This document shows positions 38,272 to 46,068 of a stretch of DNA of 49,909 bases, one piece after another. The number at the start of each line of letters is the position of its first letter. Within the stretch, counting starts at the first letter, position 1. Both the position numbers and the translations under genes were made by a program. The DNA lies in assembly GCA_027486675.1 (NCBI GenBank), contig JAIXOQ010000026.1:1-49909 (forward strand), read 5' to 3'. Under the pieces are notes generated by a model. The model ran no database searches and was not told the origin of the DNA. It saw only the letters and a program-made list of their open reading frames with translations. The DNA is from Pseudomonadota bacterium. Lineage in GTDB: Bacteria > Bdellovibrionota > UBA1018 > CAIMNF01.

Positions 38272-39743
38272 GCTTATTCGACAACATAATTGGGGCTATT
38301 AGCCCCAAAACTGCTTTCAAACGTGCCCAATACAGGCACGCTACGAACATGCTGCGCAAGTTTGAAGCAGCCGCTAAAACTAAGCGAACAGAGAGTTGGG
38401 AAGCACGCTCCACCTCTGCCAACAACGAGATACGTTCCGCCATATCGACATTGCGTGACCGTAGCCGTGACCTCGTGCGCAACAATCCATACGCCAAACG
38501 AGCCGTAAAGGGGTTGGCATCGAACATCATCGGTACAGGCATACGACCTTCCCCGATTGATGCAAGCAAGCCCGTAGCGAAGCGCATCAAGGCGCTATGG
38601 AGAGATTGGGCAACCAAAACGAAGTGCGATTGGGACGGTAGGAACAACCTCTACGGGCTGCAAAACCTAGCCGTTCGCACCATCATGGAGAGTGGAGAGG
38701 TTCTAATCATCAGGCGCAAAGTTTCTGATGCATCGCTCCCCCTCCCTATCCAATTGCAGGTGCTAGAGCCTGACTACCTAGACCACACACGGGACGGACT
38801 TGCCGTTGTCGGTGGCGGGGAGATCATTCAGGGCATTGAGGTTGATAAGAACGGCAAGCGGGCAGCCTATTGGCTCTATGAACGCCATCCCGGCGACAAC
38901 CGGTTGTATGGCATGAGTAAGCGAGTGCCGGCAGAGGATGTATTACATATCTACACCGTAGATAGACCGGGGCAAATGCGAGGGTTGCCGGTTGGCATTT
39001 CCGCAATGGTTCGGTTGAAGGACTTCGACGAATATGAAGATGCAGAGTTGTTGAAGAAGAAAATCGACACAGCGTTTGCCGTATTCGTGCAACAGGACAT
39101 CGACAGCACAGGAAAAGGAAACCTCGACCAGTTTGAAAACATCACACCGGGAAGTATTTACAAAGGAAACCCTGGCGAAACTATTACGTTTCCTACGCTG
39201 CCGTCAAGCACCGGTTACGATAGCTATGCAAAGACTATCCTACGAGCCGTTGCAGCGGGCTTTGATGTCACGTACGAGATGCTGACCAATGACCTAAGCA
39301 ATGTGAATTTCAGCTCCGGCAGAATGGGTTGGATTGAGTTCAACCGCATCGTTACGCAGATGCAGGAATTGGTTCTAGTTCCGCAGATGTGCGACCCGAT
39401 TTGGGACTGGTTCATGGATGCGGCAGTGGTGAGCATGCGGCTTCGAGAAACGCAGAAGACATCTGCCACATGGACTGCGCCACGTAGGGAGATGATTGAC
39501 CCCGTGAAAGAAACGCAGGGGATGAGTGACCAAGTGAAGAACGGGTTCACCTCACGGCAAGACGTGGTTCGGCAGTTGGGCAATGATCCTGACGAAGTGA
39601 ATGCAGAAATCAAAGCCGACATCGAAACGTATGTAGATTTAGGTATTAAGCCGGTATGTGACCCCCGATTTGGTGTTCAGGAAAAGACCGCAAGCGAACC
39701 TACCAAACCCAATGCAGGCGGAAATCCGAAACAACCTGCATAG
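38268..39743 (+). CDS. Portal protein (lambda gpB family)
   Basis: This 491-aa protein is a lambda-type portal: DRSRDLVRNNPYAKRAVKGL (about 66-85) is the family's signature region, followed by WRDWATKTKCDWDGRNNLYG, VLEPDYLDHTRDG, and AGFDVTYEMLTNDLSNVNFSS (about 329-349), conserved in lambda portals. It forms the dodecameric ring at one capsid vertex. The start overlaps the gpW-like gene by 4 bp. A promoter-like inverted repeat separates it from the capsid gene. Confidence 0.93.
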   Translation: MSLFDNIIGAISPKTAFKRAQYRHATNMLRKFEAAAKTKRTESWEARSTSANNEIRSAISTLRDRSRDLVRNNPYAKRAVKGLASNIIGTGIRPSPIDASKPVAKRIKALWRDWATKTKCDWDGRNNLYGLQNLAVRTIMESGEVLIIRRKVSDASLPLPIQLQVLEPDYLDHTRDGLAVVGGGEIIQGIEVDKNGKRAAYWLYERHPGDNRLYGMSKRVPAEDVLHIYTVDRPGQMRGLPVGISAMVRLKDFDEYEDAELLKKKIDTAFAVFVQQDIDSTGKGNLDQFENITPGSIYKGNPGETITFPTLPSSTGYDSYAKTILRAVAAGFDVTYEMLTNDLSNVNFSSGRMGWIEFNRIVTQMQELVLVPQMCDPIWDWFMDAAVVSMRLRETQKTSATWTAPRREMIDPVKETQGMSDQVKNGFTSRQDVVRQLGNDPDEVNAEIKADIETYVDLGIKPVCDPRFGVQEKTASEPTKPNAGGNPKQPA

Positions 39744-39768
39744 TTCACTGAAAATATTTTTTCACGAG

Positions 39769-39791
39769 CCGTAAATAGATTATATTTACGG
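39769..39791 (+). promoter_or_regulatory. Promoter-like inverted repeat upstream of the capsid gene
   Basis: CCGTAAAT (39769-39776) and ATTTACGG (39784-39791) are perfect inverted repeats with 7 bp between. The right half includes TATATTTA, near the Bacteroidota -7 consensus. The half-sites contain GTAA and TTAC as in the early dyads, but wider apart. It may be a separate capsid promoter with an operator. Confidence 0.5.
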
Positions 39792-39808
39792 CGTACAAAC
39801 ATACAGAA

Positions 39809-41869
39809 ATGCCAAACATTAGACACCAAATAGGGCAGCAGTTCACTCGTGCAATGATTGACGCAAACAGCGTCAACGTTGAGGAGCGTACCGTTGAAGT
39901 GGTATTCGCCACTGATACGCCCGTACGTATGTACAGTTGGGAGGATGGGCGTGTTGAGGAAGTGCTATCCTTTGAGGATGGGCATGTACGTTGGGAGCGC
40001 ATCAATGCAGGTGCGCCGCTACTCGACAACCATCAGCGATATGGAAGCATTGAAGATACACAGCTAGGCGTTGTGGAAAAGGCTTGGAAGGATGGGAACA
40101 GTGGCCGTGCGAAGTTGCGTTTTGCGCAAGGCGGCAAAGCTGACACCATATTTCAGCGTGTAGTTGACAAGATTATTCGCAACATCAGCGTTGGGTACAA
40201 TGTTTTCACGTATCAGAAAACTGAAAGAGATGGCAAGTTACCGGAATACCGTGCCATTGATTGGGAGCCTTACGAAATCAGTTTCGTTCCCGTTCCTGCG
40301 GACTTCAATTCCGGCGTACGCTCCAACGAAAATGAAGCACTAAACCCTGTGTCCATTATTCACCATCAAATACGTACTCAAATGACAATCGAGCAAAAGA
40401 GAGCCGAGGTTGCTCGGCTCAAAGGCCTCGCTACTCGTTCAGCAGATGAGGATGCACAGCTCCGCCAATTGGAAGCTGACATTCTGCAACATGAACGTGG
40501 TAGCAATACTACTCCCGTGCCTCCTCCGGCTCCTGCTCCTACGCCTGCTGGCGATGGCGAAGCAGCCACAAGAGCCGCCCAAGAAGCGGAGCGCAGGCGT
40601 AGTGCCGACATTCTTGCTGCCGTAAGGACAGCACGTTTGCCGCAGCAGTTTGCCGAAGCCCTAATTGCGAATGGTAGCTCTATCGAGAAAGCTCGTGAGC
40701 TAATCATCGCAGAATGGGCAAAAGGTGACGAAGGGGGAAAACCCGCATCAGGCAACAGAGGAATTACTGTTGGCGCTGATGAAACAGACAAGCGTAGAGC
40801 TGCAATTACAGACGCATTGGTTTTGCGTTCTGCGCAAGTGGAAACAAAGGAATTCAAGCCGGAGCAGATTGCTGCTGCCCGTGAGTTCCGTGGCAAGAGC
40901 TTGTTGGAGCTTGCCAAAGATTGCCTAGTGAGAGCAGGCGAGGATATTAGCAACCTTGATAAGATGGACATTGCCAAGCGTGCAATTACATCCTCAAGCA
41001 GCGACTTCCCCGTATTGCTTGAAGGTACCAACAGACGTGTATTGTTGTCCAATTATTCAGCGGTTGCTGATGTATGGCGTCAATTCTGCACAGTTGGAAG
41101 TGTTGGCGATTTCCGCGAATACAAGCGTCTTAGAATGGGTAGCTTTAGCCGTTTGGACAAAGTGCCTGAAAATGCGGAGTACAAGAACAAGAAAATTCCT
41201 GATGCTGAATTCGAGTCAATCAGTGCAGAAACGTTTGGTAACACCATCAACGTAAGCCGCAAGATGATTGTGAATGACGACCTAAGTGCATTCACTCGTT
41301 TGTCTGCGATGTTGGGACGTGCTGCCGCTCGTAGCATCGAAATTGACGTGTTTGCTTTGTTGGCATCAAACCCAACTATGGAAGACGGCAAACAGTTGTT
41401 CCACACCGACCACGGTAACTTTTTGGGTAGTGGTGGCGTACCAAGCGTTGCACAGTTCGAGGCAATGCGTGTGGCCATGGCACAGCAGAAAGACCCAAGC
41501 GGCAACGACTTCTTAGACATCCGCCCTAGCATTGGGCTATTCCCAATCGGTTTGGGTGGCGAAGCTCGTGTAATCAATGGTTCGCAGTACGATCCTGATG
41601 CAGCTAACAAGTTGCAAAGACCTAACAAGGTTAACGGATTGTTGAGCCAAATCGTTGATACTCCAAGGCTCACTGGAGCTCCTTACTACTTCTTTGCAAA
41701 CCCATCCGAAGAACCAGTGTTCGAGGTTGTCTTCCTTGACGGTGTTCAAACTCCATACATGGAGAGCGAGCAGACCTTCAATGTTGACGGTATGCAGTGG
41801 AAAATCCGTTTGGACTACGGAGTTGGCACCATCGGTTGGAGAGGCGTTATCAAGAACCCCGGAGCATAG
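39809..41869 (+). CDS. Prohead protease/major capsid protein fusion
   Basis: This 686-aa protein joins a prohead protease (about 1-185) to a major capsid protein (about 325-686). The protease has LLDNHQRYGS (His) and IIRNISVGYNVF (Ser), the two catalytic motifs of HK97-type proteases. A Glu/Ala-rich and Pro-rich linker (about 190-320) may be a scaffold segment. The capsid part includes VLLSNYSAVADVWRQFCTVGSV, FGNTINVSRKMIVNDDLSAF and TDHGNFLGSGG. Cleavage should free the capsid protein. Fusions of this kind are known in other phages. A terminator follows at 41889. Confidence 0.9.
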   Translation: MPNIRHQIGQQFTRAMIDANSVNVEERTVEVVFATDTPVRMYSWEDGRVEEVLSFEDGHVRWERINAGAPLLDNHQRYGSIEDTQLGVVEKAWKDGNSGRAKLRFAQGGKADTIFQRVVDKIIRNISVGYNVFTYQKTERDGKLPEYRAIDWEPYEISFVPVPADFNSGVRSNENEALNPVSIIHHQIRTQMTIEQKRAEVARLKGLATRSADEDAQLRQLEADILQHERGSNTTPVPPPAPAPTPAGDGEAATRAAQEAERRRSADILAAVRTARLPQQFAEALIANGSSIEKARELIIAEWAKGDEGGKPASGNRGITVGADETDKRRAAITDALVLRSAQVETKEFKPEQIAAAREFRGKSLLELAKDCLVRAGEDISNLDKMDIAKRAITSSSSDFPVLLEGTNRRVLLSNYSAVADVWRQFCTVGSVGDFREYKRLRMGSFSRLDKVPENAEYKNKKIPDAEFESISAETFGNTINVSRKMIVNDDLSAFTRLSAMLGRAAARSIEIDVFALLASNPTMEDGKQLFHTDHGNFLGSGGVPSVAQFEAMRVAMAQQKDPSGNDFLDIRPSIGLFPIGLGGEARVINGSQYDPDAANKLQRPNKVNGLLSQIVDTPRLTGAPYYFFANPSEEPVFEVVFLDGVQTPYMESEQTFNVDGMQWKIRLDYGVGTIGWRGVIKNPGA

Positions 41870-41888
41870 TGCATCGGCTTAGATATTG

Positions 41889-41912
41889 GGGCTGCGTAAT
41901 GCAGCCCTTTTT
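41889..41912 (+). terminator. Terminator after the capsid gene
   Basis: GGGCTGC (41889-41895) pairs with GCAGCCC (41901-41907) around GTAAT and is followed by TTTTT. Confidence 0.85.
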
Positions 41913-41950
41913 CTGAAACAAAAATTTCTCACGAATAAAACGGTCATACA

Positions 41951-42280
41951 ATGGCACAAAATTACATCCAAGAGGGCGACGTAATGCCTTACGTTGTTCC
42001 TGACGCCACTACAATTGTTAGGGGTGCTGGTGTTTTAGTTGGCGACTTGCTAGGGGTAGCTCTAGGCAATGGTTCTGCCGGCGACACTATTCAGCTTGCG
42101 CTTGAAGGCGTATTCGAAATGCCTAAAGCAGCGGGAGCAATTTCCCAAGGCGCAAAAATTTATTGGAACGCAACCGACAAGAATTTGACTACCACAGCAA
42201 GTGGTAACAAATTGGCAGGTTACGCTTTCGTTGGCGCAGCAAGCGGGGACGCCACTGTTCAGCTAAGACTTCAACTCTAA
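41951..42280 (+). CDS. Capsid cement/decoration protein (DUF2190)
   Basis: This 109-aa protein matches DUF2190: YIQEGDVMPYVVPDATTIVRGAGVLVGD at the start, then GVFEMPKAAGAISQGAKIYWNAT (about 56-78) and AGYAFVGAASGDATVQLRL at the end. Such proteins stabilise capsids downstream of the major capsid gene in many phages. The terminator before it could set its level apart from the capsid protein. Confidence 0.85.
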   Translation: MAQNYIQEGDVMPYVVPDATTIVRGAGVLVGDLLGVALGNGSAGDTIQLALEGVFEMPKAAGAISQGAKIYWNATDKNLTTTASGNKLAGYAFVGAASGDATVQLRLQL

Positions 42281-42283
42281 TCC

Positions 42284-42622
42284 ATGAATAACCTGTTCGA
42301 CCATTTCCAAACCAATGCTCTATCCATCGCCCGCAGGGTGTTTGGCTATGATGCCGTTTGGACGAAATCGACGGGAGGAACAGAGAATGGTCGGGTGCTG
42401 CTCAAAGAACCTACATCAGATTACGAATTGGGAGGGGTGACCTTCACCCCTTTCTGTTCAGTAATGGAGTATCATCAGGGTACTTTCTCAGAGTTATTCA
42501 ATGCTGTTAACAGCAAGCGCAACGAGTCGGTATCGGTGAACGGGGTTGACTACTACGTTCGCACGGTAACGGCAAAGAATGATGGCAAAACATACATCGC
42601 TATAATTGAACGCAAACCATGA
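42284..42622 (+). CDS. Head-tail joining protein
   Basis: This 112-aa protein starts MNNLFDHFQTNALSIARRVFGYDAV and has VNGVDYYVRTVTAKNDGKTYI at the end, the layout of lambda gpFII-like or Gifsy-2-type head-tail joining proteins. Position between the decoration protein and the tail terminator supports this. It overlaps the next gene by 4 bp. Confidence 0.6.
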   Translation: MNNLFDHFQTNALSIARRVFGYDAVWTKSTGGTENGRVLLKEPTSDYELGGVTFTPFCSVMEYHQGTFSELFNAVNSKRNESVSVNGVDYYVRTVTAKNDGKTYIAIIERKP

Positions 42623-43119
42623 ACTACGAGCTACTAGAAACCCAAATTGTCGAAAGACTGCTAGCATATACGCCCAATGGCGTGGTGGTTGTGGCATTCC
42701 CTGAAAACAATGCGGAGTTCGCAAAGCCGTTCATGAGTGCGCACATCAGTGTGTTGTACAAGGGTAGCCACTTCGGGGATGGAGCGAAGAATTGGACACG
42801 TAGCATCGGTCAAACGGTGCAGAACGAGATTGTTCGGTTCGACCTCATTATCCGCAGTCGTTTCCTACGTGGAGCCGATCACGCATGTTTGCCGCTGCTG
42901 AAAACGGTACGCACTGCGCTCGTGGGGTATGTGCCTGACAACTGCGACAAGGTGTATATGACCGGAAGTGAGATGGTATTTCCATCAGACGAACAAGCGG
43001 GCGACATATTTACCTACGTGTGTACGTTCGAGGCTGTTACGCTAGCTGTAGAAGCATTTGACGAGCAGCAAGACCAATTGGCACAAACGCTAGTAAGCGT
43101 TGTATTCGAGGAAAACTAA
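42619..43119 (+). CDS. Tail terminator (Mu gp37-like)
   Basis: This 166-aa protein resembles the Mu Gp37 family: an N-terminal helix MNYELLETQIVERLLAYTP, then AHISVLYKGSHFG, VRFDLIIRSRFLRGADHACLPLLKTVRTALVGY, typical of tail terminator folds. It caps the tail and sets its joining to the head. It precedes the sheath gene by 68 bp, a gap holding a perfect hairpin. Confidence 0.75.
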   Translation: MNYELLETQIVERLLAYTPNGVVVVAFPENNAEFAKPFMSAHISVLYKGSHFGDGAKNWTRSIGQTVQNEIVRFDLIIRSRFLRGADHACLPLLKTVRTALVGYVPDNCDKVYMTGSEMVFPSDEQAGDIFTYVCTFEAVTLAVEAFDEQQDQLAQTLVSVVFEEN

Positions 43120-43148
43120 CGGGTATAAGTAAGCCTCAGCTATACCCG
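43120..43148 (+). promoter_or_regulatory. Perfect hairpin upstream of the sheath gene
   Basis: CGGGTATA (43120-43127) pairs with TATACCCG (43141-43148) around a 13-nt loop. There is no T-run, so it is not a strong terminator. It may protect or process the sheath mRNA or act as an operator. Confidence 0.5.
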
Positions 43149-43187
43149 ACAAAGAGGCAATCATTGTAAACAAATAAAGCTTGTAAC

Positions 43188-44969
43188 ATGGCAGCAAATT
43201 ATCTCCACGGCGTTGAAACGGTAGAGGTTCTGATTGGAGCCAGACCCGTTCAAGTCGTGAAGTCATCCGTAATAGCGTTGGTGGGCACAGCTCCCGAAGG
43301 ACCAGCCAACGAGCTAACGCTTGTGTTGAGCGAGCGTGATGCTGCGCAGTTTGGCGGCAAGATACCGGGCTTCACCATCCCTCAGTCGCTAGATGCGATA
43401 TTCAAACAAGGCCCTGCAACTGTAGTGGTTGTAAATGCCTTTGACAAACTGTTGAACACTACGCAGGTGTTCAATGAAAGTGCCGTTATCACCAACGCAA
43501 AAGCGAAGTTGGTAGATACTCCCGTTGGCGATTTGGTAATTACCAATGCCCCATCGGTAAGCGGCGAAACGAAGGCAACAGCTACGCTTACAGTGACCGA
43601 TAAGGGCACTGACGGCATTACCACCTACGTGTATGCGCAAGACCCGTATTTTGGCTACTTCAAGCTAGCTCAGTACACCAAAATAAGCGGGGACGGTACG
43701 AATGCGGCTGTAGCTACAGCTATCGCAGCGGCCATCAATGCCGGCACATCAGGACACGGCTATTCGGCTTCGGCTTCAAGTGCTGTAGTGACTGTGACTG
43801 CCCGTGCAGGGTTGGGCACATCCATCAATGGCAATTGGCTGTACAGCTATTTCTACGGCACTGGTGGCGTTGTAACTACAGGTGCAAACTTCGCAGGTGG
43901 GGCAGTAGGTTCAGCAACCATCACGACCTATGTGAAGGGCGTAGACTACGACGTAGACACGTTGGGCAATGTGGTATTACTCAGTGGCTCTGCCATCAGC
44001 GAAGGCGCAACGGTAAAGGCATCGTACAAAAAGCTGAATAGCGGTAGCATTACCAACGCGCAGATCATTGGTGATATCAACACTGAGGGTGTTCGTACCG
44101 GCTTGAAGTTATTCGAGCTTACGTATGACACATTCGGGTTCACACCGAAGATTGTTGTTGCTCCGGGCTTTTCGCAGATCACAGCCATTGCCACAGAATT
44201 GCTAGCCGCTGCTGTGAAGTATCGTGCTATTGCTCCGATTGACGCACCCGTAGGCACTACTCTAACGCAAGCCATTGCCGGTAGAGGTCCCGCAGGTACG
44301 GTTGGGGGCTTCAATACCTCGAACAAAAGAGGCGTGTTGTGCTATCCGCAGGCGAAGATTTACGATGCGGCATCTGATAGCAATATCAACTTTCCGTTGT
44401 CTGCATTCTATGCCGGTGTTGTGGCATCTACCGACCTAAGAGAAGGCTATTGGAAATCCCCATCCAATGAGGAAATCCTTGGCATCGTAGGGCTAGAGCG
44501 CACCATTACAAGCGGCATCAACAATGCCAACAGTGAGGCGAACCTGCTCAATGAGAAAGGTATCGTTACGGTGTTCAACAGCTTCGGCACGGGCTTCCGT
44601 ATGTGGGGTAACAGGAATGCATCGTTCCCGACCAACACCGCACCTACGAGCTTCGTAGCTGTTCAGCGTGTAGCGGACATTATTCATGAGAGCGTTGAAT
44701 ATGCGATGATTGATTACATCGACCAACCAATCAATAGAGCCACTATTGATGCAATTTGCGAAACTGTGAATCAATTTATTCGTGTATTGGTAGGACGTGG
44801 CGCAGTTATCGATGGAAGCTGTACCTTCGACAAGTCTAAGAACCCCGACCTAGAAATAGCAGCAGGGCACTTGGTATTTGACTTAGCGTTCCTGCCGCCA
44901 TCGCCAGCAGAACGCATCACGTTCAATAGCTACATTGACACATCATTATTGAAGGCACTCAGCGCATAA
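43188..44969 (+). CDS. FI: Tail sheath protein
   Basis: This 593-aa protein is a contractile tail sheath (P2 gpFI/Mu gpL type). It starts YLHGVETVEVLIGARPVQVVKSSVIALVGTAPEG, the family's conserved N-terminal region, and its C-terminal part has EGYWKSPSNEEILGIVG, GFRMWGNRNASFPTN and DYIDQPINRATIDAI, the conserved sheath core. Residues about 130-270 form an insertion rich in Thr, Gly and Ala, likely a surface domain. It is followed 40 bp later by the tube gene. Confidence 0.93.
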   Translation: MAANYLHGVETVEVLIGARPVQVVKSSVIALVGTAPEGPANELTLVLSERDAAQFGGKIPGFTIPQSLDAIFKQGPATVVVVNAFDKLLNTTQVFNESAVITNAKAKLVDTPVGDLVITNAPSVSGETKATATLTVTDKGTDGITTYVYAQDPYFGYFKLAQYTKISGDGTNAAVATAIAAAINAGTSGHGYSASASSAVVTVTARAGLGTSINGNWLYSYFYGTGGVVTTGANFAGGAVGSATITTYVKGVDYDVDTLGNVVLLSGSAISEGATVKASYKKLNSGSITNAQIIGDINTEGVRTGLKLFELTYDTFGFTPKIVVAPGFSQITAIATELLAAAVKYRAIAPIDAPVGTTLTQAIAGRGPAGTVGGFNTSNKRGVLCYPQAKIYDAASDSNINFPLSAFYAGVVASTDLREGYWKSPSNEEILGIVGLERTITSGINNANSEANLLNEKGIVTVFNSFGTGFRMWGNRNASFPTNTAPTSFVAVQRVADIIHESVEYAMIDYIDQPINRATIDAICETVNQFIRVLVGRGAVIDGSCTFDKSKNPDLEIAAGHLVFDLAFLPPSPAERITFNSYIDTSLLKALSA

Positions 44970-45009
44970 GCGTTGGGTGTTTTCTTCACCAAAATAAAGT
45001 ACTAGCACA

Positions 45010-45531
45010 ATGGCACAAGTATCAGTTAATAGGCTAACCAATGCCAACATCTACATCAACGGCAAGTCGCTGTTGGGTAAAGCTGAGTCGATAGACCTTC
45101 CCGACTTGAAGCACATGCTGAGCGAACACAAAGCAATTGGCATGGTCGGCAAGCTAGAGCTATGGAGCGGCATCGACAAGCTAGAAGCGAAAATCAAATG
45201 GAACAGCTTCTATGCTGATACCTTGAAGAAGGTAGCCAATCCATTTAAGGCGTTGAGCATGCAGGTACGTAGCTCCTTGGAAACGTACAACTCTCAAGGC
45301 CGTGTAGCGCAAGCTCCCGTGGTAGTGTACGTTACAGGCATGAGTAAAAACATGCCGCTTGGGAACTTCAAGCAGCACGACAATGTGGAAGCGGAAACGA
45401 GCTTTTCGGTTACCTACGTGAAGCAGGTAATCAATGGCGAAACGATCCTTGAATTTGACGTTCTAGCCAACATCTTCAAAGTGGATGGCGTGGACATCAT
45501 GGCAGAATACAATGCCAACTTAGGCATTTAA
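45010..45531 (+). CDS. FII: Tail tube protein
   Basis: This 173-aa protein matches the P2 gpFII major tail tube family: NANIYINGKSLLGKAESIDLPDLKH at the start, HKAIGMVGKLELWSGIDKLEAKIKWNS, and the C-terminal NILKVDG-like FDVLANIFKVDGVDIMAEYNANLGI. It forms the inner tube under the sheath. It ends just before a hairpin and the initiator tRNA gene. Confidence 0.92.
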   Translation: MAQVSVNRLTNANIYINGKSLLGKAESIDLPDLKHMLSEHKAIGMVGKLELWSGIDKLEAKIKWNSFYADTLKKVANPFKALSMQVRSSLETYNSQGRVAQAPVVVYVTGMSKNMPLGNFKQHDNVEAETSFSVTYVKQVINGETILEFDVLANIFKVDGVDIMAEYNANLGI

Positions 45532-45538
45532 ACAAATT

Positions 45539-45583
45539 GGCGGCGGTGAGGGTTTGTTGTTTGTGGTTTTCCCTCCCGTCGCC
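45539..45583 (+). terminator. Hairpin between tube gene and initiator tRNA gene
   Basis: GGCGGTGAGGG (from 45539) can pair, with mismatches, with CCCTCCCGTCGCC (45571-45583). No long T-run follows. It may attenuate transcription or provide a processing site for the tRNA. Confidence 0.4.
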
Positions 45584-45589
45584 ATACAT

Positions 45590-45661
45590 CGTGGCGTAGA
45601 GCAGCGGTAGCTCATCGGGCTCATAACCCGAAGGTCGCAGGTTCGAGTCCTGCCGCCGCAA
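45590..45661 (+). tRNA. Initiator tRNA-fMet (CAT)
   Basis: A full cloverleaf is seen: acceptor CGTGGCG/CGCCGCA, D arm GAGC-AGCGGTA-GCTC, anticodon arm TCGGG-CTCATAA-CCCGA with CAT at 45622-45624, variable AGGTC and T arm GCAGG-TTCGAGT-CCTGC, A73. The C1-A72 mismatch and three G-C pairs at the base of the anticodon loop are the bacterial initiator hallmarks. CCA is not encoded. It lies within the tail operon between the tube and chaperone genes, so it would be co-transcribed late. Confidence 0.9.
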
Positions 45662-45694
45662 CTATTTTATCACAACAAACAAGAGGAAAACACA

Positions 45695-45946
45695 ATGAGT
45701 AAAGAAATCAAGCTGCCTTCGGGCGCAGTAGCTATCGTTGGCGAGTTTAAGGGTAAGCACGTTCGTGAAGCGCAGCGTATTGCTGGCGGTGAGTCGGATA
45801 AGTTCTTGTTTGCACTTATTGCCATCACCGGAAGGATTGATGACAAAGAGCTTAACATGGAAGACTTGGACGAAATGGACGGAGCCGATGTACTTACGCT
45901 AATGAACGAGTTTAGCGGAAATTTTTTGTCACCCCAGAAAATCTAA
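45695..45946 (+). CDS. E: Tail assembly chaperone E (0 frame)
   Basis: This 83-aa protein corresponds to P2 gpE. Its sequence includes KLPSGAVAIVGEFKGKHVREAQRIAGG and an acidic middle (EDLDEMDGADVLTLMNEFSG). It helps fold the tape measure protein. A slippery T-TTT-TTG lies at 45922-45928, five codons before its stop, allowing part of the ribosomes to shift into the E' frame (see the next entry). An AGAGGA-like SD sequence lies upstream (near 45682). Confidence 0.85.
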   Translation: MSKEIKLPSGAVAIVGEFKGKHVREAQRIAGGESDKFLFALIAITGRIDDKELNMEDLDEMDGADVLTLMNEFSGNFLSPQKI

Positions 45947-46068
45947 TTTTCTTAGCCCATTTCTCTGGGTGGTCGAAAGATGAACTTATGGAAATGGAGC
46001 TCGCTGAGCTCCATTTTTGGTATATTGAGGCTGAGAAACTATTCAAAAAAATGAACCCCGATGGATAA
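45695..46068 (+). CDS. E': E-E' fusion by programmed -1 frameshift
   Basis: In the zero frame the codons at 45920-45928 are AAT TTT TTG. The run T-TTT-TTG is the same slippery heptamer used by P2 gene E. After a -1 slip, reading continues GTC ACC CCA and yields 46 more residues ending at TAA 46066-46068, including VTPENLIFLAHFSGWSKDEL and AELHFWYIEAEKLFKK. These match the GpE C-terminal pattern (aiFGw..s.l..ms..EL..W...A). The fusion is 124 aa. Its end overlaps the tape measure start by 8 bp, as expected for a tape-measure chaperone. Confidence 0.85.
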
